Source: Candidatus Chloroploca sp. Khr17 (GTDB lineage: Bacteria > Chloroflexota > Chloroflexia > Chloroflexales > Chloroflexaceae). From it: 64,000 bases of DNA. Below the pieces are notes generated by a model. It ran no database searches and was not told the DNA's origin. It saw only the letters and a list, made by a program, of their open reading frames with translations. Numbering within the stretch: the first letter of the stretch is position 1; each line of letters begins with the position of its first letter. Position numbers and translations under genes: made by a program. Shown here piece by piece: positions 55,601 to 63,922 of this stretch. The stretch covers positions 105,186 through 169,185 of the forward strand of contig NZ_RYFF01000007.1 in assembly GCF_004138165.1 (NCBI RefSeq). The letters run 5' to 3'.

Positions 55601-55637
55601 ATAACAAAACGGCCAGCAAAGCTGGCCGTTTTGTTAT
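55601..55637. terminator. 17-bp palindrome downstream of the aldehyde dehydrogenase
   Basis: ATAACAAAACGGCCAGC, loop AAA, and complement; it ends 16 bases from the stop of the minus-strand aldehyde dehydrogenase gene and has AAAACGGCCAGC in common with 28327 and 30493. On the minus strand the stem ends in GTTTTGTTAT-type sequence, suited to termination. Confidence 0.65.
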
Positions 55638-55652
55638 GTCAACCAAAAAGGG

Positions 55653-57200
55653 TTACGCTTCTTCATCGAGTGGTGGAAGCAACGCATCCCACCAGATTTT
55701 GCCCGAGCGGTGCCGTTGGAAATCAACGTGGATATGCTTTGGCTCGGTATATTCAAGCATACCAGCGATACCCATTTCGCGGCCAATGCCACTCTCTTTA
55801 TGGCCGCCAAACGGGGCATAGGGATTAAGCACGTGGTGCTCATTGATGCCAACCGTACCAGTGCGCAGGCGTTTCGCAACTTCGATCGCCTGTTGAATAT
55901 CTTCCGACCAGACCGAGGCGGCGAGACCGTAGATCGAGTCATTTGCCATTTCAATGGCATCACCGATCTCGTCATAGCGAATGACCGCAAAGACCGGGCC
56001 AAAGATCTCTTCCTGGGCCAGGCGTGAACGGTTTTTGACATTGGCAAAGATCGTCGGCTCAATGAACGGCCCGCGCTCATACTCTTCACCGATGGGGCGC
56101 CCACCGCCAATCACAACATTTGCGCCCTCTTCACGACCAAGCGCAATATAACGCTCAACCGTATCACGCTGTTTGAAGCTAATCAAAGGGCCAATATCAG
56201 TCGCAAGATCAAGTGGATCACCAACGCGCAGTTGCCGCGTCCGATGCACGAGGCGCTCGACAACCTCGTCATACATTGAGCTCGGCACAAGGCAGCGTGT
56301 TCCGGCTTCACAGAGCTGGCCGGCGTGATAAAACATACCAAAGAGCACGCCATCGATTGCTTTTTCGAGATCGGCATCAGGCAAAATAATGCTTGGTGAC
56401 TTGCCCCCAAGTTCGAGTGTCACCTTCTTGATATGGGGGGCGGCAATGCCCATAATCTTGCGCCCGACCTCGGTCGAGCCGGTAAAAGCAACCTTGTCAA
56501 TCTTGGGGTGGCCGACCAGGTATTCACCAACGTCACCGCCAGGCCCGGTGATCAGGTTGACCGTGCCGCGTGGCAAGAGGCCCGACTCATCAATAACGCG
56601 CACGAGTTCGATCGCGGTCAGGGGGGCCAGCGACGACGGTTTGAAAACCACCGTATTGCCGGTTGCCAGGGCCGGGAAGATCTTCCAGACGGCCATACAG
56701 AAGGCATAGTTCCACGGAATAATCTGGGCGCACACCCCGAACGGATCGCGCCAGACAAAGTTCCATGAGACGGTTGGGAAATCATTCCACGGCAAGGGCT
56801 CGTAGGGCGAACGACGGGCGAGTTCGCCAAAGACGTGAATCATATGAAGGCCAAGCGGGATGTCGTTGAAGGTCGTCTTGCGGATGGGCACGCCACCGTC
56901 GCGCGTTTCCAACTCGGCCAGTTCTGAGCTACGCTCTTGAACTAACTGAGCCAACTGATGAATAATATGCGCACGCTCGTAATGGGGGGTATGCGGCCAG
57001 GGTCCTTTATCAAACGCGTGACGCGCAGCTGCAACCGCCCGATCAACATCAGCATGGCTCGCATGCGCAACACGAGCCAGCGGATCCCCTGTGGCAGGCT
57101 CAGTCACCGTGAACCTGCGTCCCTCTTGGGCATCACACCATTCACCATTGATATACAACTGATGATAGGGCACATCACCTTCTGCTGGCTCAAGCGTCAT
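55653..57200 (-). CDS. NAD(P)-dependent aldehyde dehydrogenase
   Basis: 515 residues. Catalytic features: IIPWNYAFCMAVWK (Asn of the oxyanion hole), FTGSTEVGRKIMG (NAD site), LELGGKSPSIILPDAD (general-base Glu) and AGQLCEAGTRC (nucleophilic Cys). NEHHVLNPYAPFGGHKESG is the C-terminal signature. The natural aldehyde cannot be decided; betaine-aldehyde-like and general aliphatic enzymes both look like this. AAGGAG precedes ATG 57200, and a promoter with an inverted repeat lies at 57243-57271. Confidence 0.92.
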   Translation of the reverse strand: MTLEPAEGDVPYHQLYINGEWCDAQEGRRFTVTEPATGDPLARVAHASHADVDRAVAAARHAFDKGPWPHTPHYERAHIIHQLAQLVQERSSELAELETRDGGVPIRKTTFNDIPLGLHMIHVFGELARRSPYEPLPWNDFPTVSWNFVWRDPFGVCAQIIPWNYAFCMAVWKIFPALATGNTVVFKPSSLAPLTAIELVRVIDESGLLPRGTVNLITGPGGDVGEYLVGHPKIDKVAFTGSTEVGRKIMGIAAPHIKKVTLELGGKSPSIILPDADLEKAIDGVLFGMFYHAGQLCEAGTRCLVPSSMYDEVVERLVHRTRQLRVGDPLDLATDIGPLISFKQRDTVERYIALGREEGANVVIGGGRPIGEEYERGPFIEPTIFANVKNRSRLAQEEIFGPVFAVIRYDEIGDAIEMANDSIYGLAASVWSEDIQQAIEVAKRLRTGTVGINEHHVLNPYAPFGGHKESGIGREMGIAGMLEYTEPKHIHVDFQRHRSGKIWWDALLPPLDEEA

Positions 57201-57242
57201 TGCTTTACTCCTTACGATTTTTCTTGTATGCCGCTATGCGTC

Positions 57243-57271
57243 ATGATAACACAATGCGTTATCAATCACAA
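57243..57271 (-). promoter_or_regulatory. Promoter of the aldehyde dehydrogenase gene
   Basis: On the minus strand TTGTGA (57271-57266), 17-bp spacer, TATCAT (57248-57243), about 43 bases upstream of the ATG. Confidence 0.6.
57244..57264. promoter_or_regulatory. 21-bp inverted repeat within the aldehyde dehydrogenase promoter
   Basis: TGATAAC-ACAATGC-GTTATCA, perfect 7-bp arms and 7-base spacer, filling the space between -35 and -10 and overlapping the -10. Candidate repressor site; the regulator is not in the window next to it. Confidence 0.6.
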
Positions 57272-57290
57272 GCCCTGGCACAGATAATCT

Positions 57291-57463
57291 AGGGCTGTTG
57301 CAAAGTCCACCTGACCGGAGCACCGTCGGGCTGAAGCCCTCGGCGACGGGTCGCGAAGGCCACCTGCGTGGCCTCATCCAGCCGGCGCAAGCCGGCTTTG
57401 CCCTGCGTAGCCGAGCCGTTTACGGCGACGGTGACCCCGGAGAGTTGACTTTGCCTCAGCCCT
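57291..57463. mobile_element. Inverted-repeat element related to family 2 (AGGGCTG ends)
   Basis: Ends AGGGCTGTTGCAAAGTCCAC and GACTTTGCCTCAGCCCT. The interior has TCGCGAAGGCCACCTGCGTG and CAGCCGGCGCAAGCCGGCTT, the reverse complement of the module inside 44494-44685. No coding capacity. Confidence 0.6.
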
Positions 57464-57474
57464 GACAGATAATC

Positions 57475-57687
57475 AGGGCGATTGCATCTTCCGTGTATCC
57501 ACCCCGCCAGGGCACCCCTTGCGGGTGCCCCCCCTTGCGGGGTGCCCCCCCCTTGCGGGTGCCCCCGTCAAAGGGTTTCACCACCATGGCCCGCTGGATG
57601 CCCGCGTGCGCGGGCATGCCATGGGGATGCCGCGGGCATGCCATAGCGCGTCGTGTTGTCTCCGGTTTCGTATGATGCAATCGCCCT
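57475..57687. mobile_element. Inverted-repeat element, family 2, copy 2
   Basis: 213 bp with perfect 13-bp ends AGGGCGATTGCAT / ATGCAATCGCCCT. The core is a set of short C-rich repeats (CCCCTTGCGGGTGCCC) and GCCCGCGTGCGCGGGC palindromes. With 57291-57463 it accounts for most of the 527-base gap 57201-57727, which has no gene. Confidence 0.65.
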
Positions 57688-57727
57688 ACACAGATGATTA
57701 GAAAGGCGCAAAGCTACGTAAAACTGC

Positions 57728-58795
57728 TTACATTTCCCGGGCGGTGGCAACAATATCCGCCAGGACGCCGGCAGCGGTCAACGCCTGCCCTGCCCCGGGA
57801 CCACGCACCACGAGCGGGCGTTCGGCGTAGCGGGCCGTGATGAAGCTAAAGAGATTATCAGCCCCACGCAGGCTGGCAAGCGGGTGCTCGGCGGGGACGA
57901 TACGCAGGCCAACACTTGCCCCCTGGGGTGTCACGGTCGCCACATAACGCAGTGCCCCACCGACGGACCGGGCCTCGGCGACCCGGGCGGCAAAGGGTGC
58001 ATCGAGTTCCTCAGCGCGTGCGAGGAATTCATCGCGACTGAGCCCGGCCATCGCCGGGGGGAACCACGGCTCGGCGGGGATGTCGTTGATGCTCCACGGC
58101 AGGCCACAGGTACGGGCGAGAATAAGCGCTTTGCGGGCAACGTCGGCCCCGCTCAGATCATCGCGGGGATCAGGCTCGGTATAGCCAAGAGCATGGGCGG
58201 CCCGCAGCGCGGTCGAGAGCGCCTCGCCCGCTTCGAGTTGGCTGCACAGATACCCGAGCGTGCCACTCATCGCGGCCTCGATGCGCGTCACGGTATCACC
58301 GCTGTCAAGCAGGGCTTGCAGGGTCGCAATGATCGGCAAGCCAGCGCCAACCGTGGCCTCATAGCGGGTCGCAGCATCAGCCATCAGAGCCTGAAACTGC
58401 GCAAGCCCGGCGCTGAGCGGCAACTTATTCGCCAGCACCACCCGGCTCCCTGCGGCAACGCGATCAGCCAGCATCATCTCGTGACCAGGGGCCGCCGAGA
58501 CATCAACAAAGATCGCCGCCTCGCGCAGCGCCAACGAAGACCAGGGCATCCCTGAGCTTTTGCCTGCGACCGTGGCAACCGAGCGCCCTTCGGCTTTGGC
58601 CGCCAGCGCCGCCTCGATCTCATCCCTGGTGAGCGCCGCGCCGGTAGCACGCACACCGCCACTATCAGCCAGGGCAAGGTAGACCAGGCTCAACCGATAG
58701 TGCTTGGCCAGCGCCTCACGGGTGGCCAGCACCTGACGAACAAGCTCGCGGCCAACGCCGCCGAGTCCAATCTGTACAATGGGTATGCTTCGCAT
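57728..58795 (-). CDS. hom: Homoserine dehydrogenase
   Basis: 355 residues. Rossmann domain IPIVQIGLGGVGRELVRQVL, then FVDVSAAPG, VVLANKLPLSAG and EATVGAGLPIIATLQALLDSGD, followed by the catalytic block TLGYLCSQLEAG...LGYTEPDPRDDLSGADVARKA with the conserved acidic and lysine residues. It reduces aspartate semialdehyde to homoserine for threonine and methionine. The C-terminal ACT regulatory domain seen in many homologues is absent (355 versus about 430 residues), so threonine feedback at this enzyme is unlikely. It lies 17 bases downstream of nadE. Confidence 0.92.
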   Translation of the reverse strand: MRSIPIVQIGLGGVGRELVRQVLATREALAKHYRLSLVYLALADSGGVRATGAALTRDEIEAALAAKAEGRSVATVAGKSSGMPWSSLALREAAIFVDVSAAPGHEMMLADRVAAGSRVVLANKLPLSAGLAQFQALMADAATRYEATVGAGLPIIATLQALLDSGDTVTRIEAAMSGTLGYLCSQLEAGEALSTALRAAHALGYTEPDPRDDLSGADVARKALILARTCGLPWSINDIPAEPWFPPAMAGLSRDEFLARAEELDAPFAARVAEARSVGGALRYVATVTPQGASVGLRIVPAEHPLASLRGADNLFSFITARYAERPLVVRGPGAGQALTAAGVLADIVATAREM

Positions 58796-58812
58796 AGGCG
58801 TATTGTCGCTCC

Positions 58813-60867
58813 TTATGGTACGTTGGCACGTAATTCATCTAACCAGACCCGTGACTCAGAGTCGCTGGGGGCACGCCAGTCGCCACGCGGTGAAAGTGAG
58901 CCGCCCGAGCCGACTTTGGGGCCATTCGGCATGGCCGAGCGTTTGAACTGGCTGATCTGGAAAAAACGGTACAAAAAGACGCCGAGCCACTGTTTGATGC
59001 TTGGCAGATCATAGGCGATCTGCTGGGCAGTGGGCAAGCCGTCCGGCCACGCGCCCCGCCTGGCATCTGACCAGGCGTGGTAGCAGAGAAAGGCAACTTT
59101 GCTTGGGCGAAAGCCATAGCGCGTGAGGTAATAGAGGTTGAAATCTTGTAGCGCGTATGGCCCGATCTTCGCCTCGGTGCTCTGCGCTGGTTCACTCGTC
59201 GAGCCATCGCTCGCCGGCACAAGCTCGGGCGAGATTTCGGTATCGAGGATCGATTGCAGGATAACGCCTGCCGCCGGGTCAAAGTCGCCTGACCTGATCA
59301 CCCAACGAATCAAGTGTTGAATCAGCGTTTTGGGCACCGAGGCGTTGACATTGTAGTGCGACATCTGATCGCCAACCCCATAGGTGGCCCAACCCAGGGC
59401 CAGCTCGCTCAGGTCGCCCGTGCCGAGCACCAACCCGTTGTGAAAGTTGGCAAGCCGAAAGAGGTGCGAGGTGCGTTCGCCGGCCTGAACATTTTCAAAG
59501 GTAATATCATAGACCGGTTCTCCCGCTGCATAGGGGTGTCCAAGATCGTGGAGCATCTGCAAGGCTGACGGGCGAATGTCAATTTCGTTCGCCGTTACGC
59601 CAAGCGCCTCCATCAAGGCATGGGCGTTGGAGCGGGTATGCTCAGAGGTCGCAAAGCCCGGCATCGTATAGGCGAGGATATTGCTGCGCGGCAACCCGAG
59701 GCGATCCATTGTCCGTGCCGCCACAATCAGCGCCTGGGTGCTGTCGAGCCCGCCCGAGACGCCGATGACCAGATGCTTGATACCGGTGGCTTTGAGCCGC
59801 TTGATCAGGCCGTGAACCTGAATATTGTACGCTTCGTAACAACGAGCGTCGCGGGTCGCCGGATCGTTGGGCACAAAGGGAAACCGCTCGACTGTGCGGA
59901 TCAGGGCAAGTTCGCCTGTGGGCACAGCAAGATCAAAGGGGATCTGACGGAACTGGCGCAAGCGTTCACGGTGATCGTGAACCGTGTCGGTAAAACTACC
60001 GAGGCGCATACGATCTTGGGCGAGCCGCTCCAGATCAACATCCGCCAGGATCAGTTGCTCATCATCGGCAAAGCGGGCCGACTCGGCCAGCAATTCGCCA
60101 TTTTCATAGATCAACGCGTGGCCGTCCCAGGCCAGATCGGTCGTACTCTCACCGGGGCCAGCCGCCGAGTAAAGGTACGCCGCCACACAGCGGCCCGACT
60201 GACCGGCACAGAGCGCCCGCCGATAATCGGCTTTGCCAATCGTAATATTGCTCGCCGACAGATTGCAGAGCACCGTCGCCCCCGCCAGCGCAGCATAGGT
60301 GCTCGGTGGAATGGGGGTCCAGACATCCTCACAGATCTCGGTATGCACCAACAAGCCCGGCAAACCCTGCGCGACATAGATCAGGTCGGTACCAAAAGGA
60401 ACCGACACACCACCAATGTCGATAGTCGTGCCAAGGGCATCGCGGGCGGCGGCAAACTGACGCTTCTCATAGAACTCGCGATAATTGGGCAGAAAGCTCT
60501 TGGGGGTCACGCCGAGGATGCGTCCCGTATGAATGGCGACGGCACAATTGAAGAGGCGTCCTTCAGTACGCAGCGGCACGCCAACGATGATCAAAAGCGG
60601 CAACGCCAGACTCGCCTCGACGATCTGGGCCAAAGCTTCACGGGACGCATCGAGCAGGGCATCCTGATGAAAGAGATCTTCGTTGCTATAGGCCGAGAGC
60701 CCAAGTTCAGGGAAGATGACCACCACGGCCCCGGCCGCGTGGGCGCGCTGCGCCAGCGCAACCGTCTGCTGGGCATGGAAGAGCGGATCGGCCACACGCA
60801 CCGCCGGCACGCCAACGGCAACCCTGGCGAACCCATGACGATAGATCGAGAAAAATGGCTTGCCCAC
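58813..60867 (-). CDS. nadE: Glutamine-dependent NAD synthase
   Basis: 684 residues. The N-terminal nitrilase-type glutaminase has [13 protein letters not shown] (Glu), [14 protein letters not shown] (Lys) and [11 protein letters not shown] (Cys), forming the triad. The C-terminal synthetase has [17 protein letters not shown], the ATP pyrophosphatase loop, and [17 protein letters not shown] start it at GTG 60867 ([14 protein letters not shown]), with AAGGAT upstream; the open frame continues to 60966, but that region includes the promoter-like TGCTACAAT at 60903, which would place the transcript start after it. It makes NAD from NaAD. Confidence 0.93.
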   Translation of the reverse strand: MGKPFFSIYRHGFARVAVGVPAVRVADPLFHAQQTVALAQRAHAAGAVVVIFPELGLSAYSNEDLFHQDALLDASREALAQIVEASLALPLLIIVGVPLRTEGRLFNCAVAIHTGRILGVTPKSFLPNYREFYEKRQFAAARDALGTTIDIGGVSVPFGTDLIYVAQGLPGLLVHTEICEDVWTPIPPSTYAALAGATVLCNLSASNITIGKADYRRALCAGQSGRCVAAYLYSAAGPGESTTDLAWDGHALIYENGELLAESARFADDEQLILADVDLERLAQDRMRLGSFTDTVHDHRERLRQFRQIPFDLAVPTGELALIRTVERFPFVPNDPATRDARCYEAYNIQVHGLIKRLKATGIKHLVIGVSGGLDSTQALIVAARTMDRLGLPRSNILAYTMPGFATSEHTRSNAHALMEALGVTANEIDIRPSALQMLHDLGHPYAAGEPVYDITFENVQAGERTSHLFRLANFHNGLVLGTGDLSELALGWATYGVGDQMSHYNVNASVPKTLIQHLIRWVIRSGDFDPAAGVILQSILDTEISPELVPASDGSTSEPAQSTEAKIGPYALQDFNLYYLTRYGFRPSKVAFLCYHAWSDARRGAWPDGLPTAQQIAYDLPSIKQWLGVFLYRFFQISQFKRSAMPNGPKVGSGGSLSPRGDWRAPSDSESRVWLDELRANVP

Positions 60868-60902
60868 GCTGTGATCCTTGTCTTTCACCCTCTGGTGGCT
60901 CA

Positions 60903-60908
60903 ATTGTA
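60903..60908 (-). promoter_or_regulatory. Extended -10 candidate of nadE
   Basis: On the minus strand TGCTACAAT (extended -10). It supports the GTG start at 60867 and gives a leader of about 30 nt. No clear -35. Confidence 0.45.
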
Positions 60909-61038
60909 GCATGGGTTTGGATGAATAGGCGAAAACAAGGATCATACTTGGTAACAATTTGATCACAGGCTGTGTCTAGCTTGCGATCGCGTCTGGTGGT
61001 ACAACAGAAAGAGACGATATGATCATTGGAGGATACCC

Positions 61039-62175
61039 ATGCGACGCATAAGCTTGTTGCTTGTCTTGTTGATCAGTGTGCTGAGCCTTGCTGCCTGTAC
61101 CGAGGCGCTGCCCACTGCCGAAGAGATTGTCGAACGGATGGAGACGGCCCGTGCGGGGATGAATGATGCCCACGCGACCGTGGCAATTGATTTTACCTCG
61201 CCCGATCAGTCAGGTCGGATTGTGATGGAAGGTTGGATGCAGAAGACCGGGGAGACCGATGCCGCCGGCAAGCCAATTGGCCGGATGCGCGTCGAGGTGC
61301 TTGAGGCGAGCGAGGCGGCCATGGTTGGCACCATCGCCGTGAGCGACGGGACGACGTTCTGGCTCTACAATCCCGCCGAGAATACCGCGATTACGGGTGA
61401 AGCCGACCAGATGAAGGATGCCATGCAGGCCACCCCGGCTGGCGCGGCCACGATGTTGACTGACATCATCGCGCAGGGCCTTGATGCCGTGAACCTGGAA
61501 GTGCTTGGCACCGAACAGGTTGCTGGCAACGAGACCTGGAAGGTCCTGGTTACGCCAAAGAGCGAAACGACCGCCCAGTTGCAACTTGATGGTATCATTG
61601 AGGGGACAATGTGGGTTGATACCGAGCTCGCCCTGCCGCTCAAGCTCGCCGTGGATGCCCGTGACTTTGGTCAGGGAACGATGGAAGTGCAGAGCATCGA
61701 GACCAATAGTGGGTTGAGTGCGGATATCTTTGCCTTTACCCCACCCGCTGGCACGACGATCATTCAGGCCGAGGAACTGATTGCGCAGATGAGCGAGCGG
61801 GCACCTACGGCAGCAACGATCGAAGAGGCCCGTACATCCGTTAGTTTTGTCCTGCGTGAGCCGACCTACATTCCCGCCGGGATGACGCTGATCGAAGTAC
61901 GCGTAGTTGGCACTTCAACCGTCATTCTGAACTATAGCGGCGATACCGGCAGCATGAGCGTGGTGCAGAGCAATGAAGATGTCGGGCGCGACCGCGAGCC
62001 ACCTGCGGGCAGTCTGGTCGAAGAGGTCACCGTTGATGGCGTGCCAGCTACGTTGATCAGCGGCGACAACGGCCAGGGGAGCCTGTTGCGCTGGGAGGTA
62101 GACGGGATTCGTTATGTCATTGCCGGGACACTGAGTGGGGATGAGGCCATCGCGGTAGGCGAAGGGCTAGAGTAG
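61039..62175 (+). CDS. Lipoprotein with LolA-like and DUF4367-like domains
   Basis: 378 residues. Signal peptide with lipobox LSLAAC (Cys20). The first part (EEIVERMETARAGMNDAHATVAIDF, ATPAGAATMLTDIIAQGLD, GTMWVDTELALPLKLAVD) resembles LolA/LppX-type half-barrels that carry lipids or lipoproteins; the second (FVLREPTYIPAGMTLIEVRV, SMSVVQSNED) resembles DUF4367 of membrane-anchored anti-sigma-like proteins. GGAGG directly precedes the ATG. It is followed by a palindrome and an ABC ATPase gene, 71 bases away, which may work with it. Confidence 0.75.
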   Translation: MRRISLLLVLLISVLSLAACTEALPTAEEIVERMETARAGMNDAHATVAIDFTSPDQSGRIVMEGWMQKTGETDAAGKPIGRMRVEVLEASEAAMVGTIAVSDGTTFWLYNPAENTAITGEADQMKDAMQATPAGAATMLTDIIAQGLDAVNLEVLGTEQVAGNETWKVLVTPKSETTAQLQLDGIIEGTMWVDTELALPLKLAVDARDFGQGTMEVQSIETNSGLSADIFAFTPPAGTTIIQAEELIAQMSERAPTAATIEEARTSVSFVLREPTYIPAGMTLIEVRVVGTSTVILNYSGDTGSMSVVQSNEDVGRDREPPAGSLVEEVTVDGVPATLISGDNGQGSLLRWEVDGIRYVIAGTLSGDEAIAVGEGLE

Positions 62176-62184
62176 AAGGGTCTT

Positions 62185-62225
62185 GCTGACCCGCGCTGCC
62201 AACTAAGTTGGCAGCGCGGGTCAGC
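62185..62225. repeat. 20-bp perfect palindrome between lipoprotein and ABC ATPase genes
   Basis: GCTGACCCGCGCTGCCAACT, one central base, and exact complement, followed by A6. Its core GCTGCCAAC differs from the CCAGC family. It lies 21 bases before the ABC start codon, so it may limit readthrough or affect translation. Confidence 0.65.
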
Positions 62226-62246
62226 AAAAAACCTTCGAGGATCACT

Positions 62247-62978
62247 ATGCAGGAACCGTTGATCAAGACAATTGCGCTGGCACGGCGTTATCAGATGGGC
62301 AAAACGTCGGTAGACGCGCTCCGTGGGGTTGACCTAACGATTGCGCCCGGCGAATTTGTCGCGCTTGTCGGCCCAAGTGGCAGTGGCAAATCGACGCTAC
62401 TGCACCTGATCGGTGGTTTGGTGCGCCCCACCGGCGGCGAGGTCTGGGTGGCAGGGCTAGAACTGGGTCGCAGCAGCGACGAGCAACTCGTGGCCTACCG
62501 GCGCGACACGCTCGGGTTTATTTTTCAGAGCTTCAACCTCTTGCCGATCAAGACTGCCTGGGAAAACGTGGCCGTGCCCTTGATGCTCGCGGGCATGCCC
62601 ACATCACAGCGCAAGACACGTGCCCTCGGCTTACTTGAACAACTCGGGTTGGGCCGTCGTGGCGACCATCGTCCGTCTGAATTGAGTGGTGGCGAGCAAC
62701 AGCGGGTTGCCATTGCCCGCGCCCTCGCCAATAATCCCCGGCTCATCCTGGCCGACGAGCCGACCGGCAACCTCGACAGCAAAACCGGCACCGACATTAT
62801 GCACCTGTTGCGCCAACTTGTCCGCGACGAAGGTCGTACACTGTTGCTGGTCACCCACGACATGGGCGTAGCGCGCTACGCCGACCGCATTGTACACCTA
62901 CGCGACGGGGGAGTGCAGACGATTGAACTGGTGACGAACGAGCAAGAAGCGCAACCCGCAGGGGCAGGCTACGCATAA
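62247..62978 (+). CDS. ABC transporter ATP-binding protein (LolD/MacB type)
   Basis: 243 residues. Walker A GPSGSGKSTLLHLIGG, Q-loop FIFQSFNLLPIKTAWENVAVP, signature LSGGEQQRVAIARAL, Walker B LILADEPTGNLDSKTG and H-loop LLVTHD are complete, and the DEPTGNLDSKTG motif marks the lipoprotein-release/macrolide class. No permease gene follows; the next gene is convergent. The start MQEPLIK at 62247 has GAGGAT upstream. Its permease must be elsewhere. Confidence 0.93.
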   Translation: MQEPLIKTIALARRYQMGKTSVDALRGVDLTIAPGEFVALVGPSGSGKSTLLHLIGGLVRPTGGEVWVAGLELGRSSDEQLVAYRRDTLGFIFQSFNLLPIKTAWENVAVPLMLAGMPTSQRKTRALGLLEQLGLGRRGDHRPSELSGGEQQRVAIARALANNPRLILADEPTGNLDSKTGTDIMHLLRQLVRDEGRTLLLVTHDMGVARYADRIVHLRDGGVQTIELVTNEQEAQPAGAGYA

Positions 62979-62981
62979 GGT

Positions 62982-63042
62982 AACGCACACCGCGACCTGC
63001 CTTTAACCGCGACCGGCCAATGGCCGGTCGCGGTGTGCGTTT
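62982..63042. terminator. Overlapping hairpins between convergent genes
   Basis: CCGCGACCGGCCA (63007-63019) pairs with TGGCCGGTCGCGG (63021-63033), while AACGCACACCGCGAC (62982-62996) can instead pair with GTCGCGGTGTGCGTT (63027-63041). The second pairing reaches the stop codon of the minus-strand gene, so the two structures exclude each other. Confidence 0.6.
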
Positions 63043-63865
63043 AAAAATCCCACCCCTCAGGCAAAGCATACCGCTCGCGTCGCCAGCGCCAGTCCGGCTC
63101 AAAAATGAGGCCCGGCTCTTCGGCGGTATAGAGCTTTTCGAGTGCGTAGTGGATCACGCTTAACTGCTGCGCGGCATTGCCTGGTTCACCGAGCGGATGC
63201 CCAAACGGCCACTTGAGATGCACCGTACGCGGTGGGCGCACTCGCTCGGCGATTTCACGCAGCCCAACAATGCTCACCGTTGCGATACCAGCGGACTCAG
63301 CGGCGCGTGCGATCAGTCCCACGGACTGATTGCAGAGTCCTCAGCCAGGGGTAAGCAGCAGCGCATCGACGCCTTCCTCGCGCATCAAACGCGCCGCCTC
63401 GGGGGCCGTCGCATTGATCAAGGACTCGAGGTGGGGTGGCTCGATATGGCCCATAAAGCCATAGCATGTACCCAGGCTACCGATATGGCCGGCAGCAACC
63501 AGATCACGCAGATGTTCCATTGGAAAGAGAATATTGAGATCACGGATGGCATTGGTATGATCGTAATAGTCATGCGTGATCATCAAATCCTCACGCGGGG
63601 TCGCGGCTGGTATTGGGCGAAAGGTCGCATCGCCGCGCGAGTCGGTCATATTAAACGGTTCCTGGTTGTAGAGATGAACCCCGCCCGTCGTCGCCAGGGC
63701 GAGGCGCACCTCACGCAACGGCTTCTGCAACCGAGCAAACGGCACCTCTTCACTGATCACCGACTCAAACGTCCGGCCCCACGTCTGGGCCAGAGCGGGC
63801 ACATGCGACAAAACCTGCCCAAACATCCGCGACAAATTCTGGCGCAACCCATCGAAATCTGACAT
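63041..63865 (-). CDS. GrdB/PrdB-like reductase with in-frame UGA, probable selenoprotein
   Basis: Read through TGA at 63343-63341 as selenocysteine, the protein has 274 residues with Sec at 175, in the sequence LLTPG-U-GLCNQSVGLIARA, a U-x2-C redox motif at the position used by the glycine/sarcosine/betaine and proline reductase selenoprotein B family. The two halves are in the same frame and read as one continuous domain (ending RRERYALPEGWDF). Directly after the UGA, ATCAGTCC-GTG-GGACTGAT forms a perfect 8-bp stem whose loop begins 19 bases past the UGA, fitting a bacterial SECIS. AAAGGAA precedes ATG 63865. A pseudogene with a stop mutation is the alternative. Confidence 0.7.
63312..63330 (-). 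promoter_or_regulatory. Candidate bacterial SECIS hairpin
   Basis: Eight-bp stem ATCAGTCC / GGACTGAT with loop GTG (or a CGTGG loop if the closing pair opens), starting 12 bases after the in-frame UGA, so the apical loop has a G at its start. The structure lies inside coding sequence as bacterial SECIS elements do. Confidence 0.5.
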
Positions 63866-63922
63866 ATCGTTTTTTCCTTTATGGCGCAAGCATAGGGCTA
63901 CCGCCCTTCAACCTGTTCTTAT

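Noticed and set aside
60868..60966. N-terminal extension of NAD synthase
   Set aside because: It would place the start upstream of the extended -10 element, and the family normally begins [11 protein letters not shown].
63041..63865. Two separate short genes or a pseudogene at the in-frame TGA
   Set aside because: Both parts are in the same frame, no other defect is seen, the TGA falls on the known redox position, and a hairpin of SECIS type follows. Kept as a probable selenoprotein, with the pseudogene as the stated alternative.
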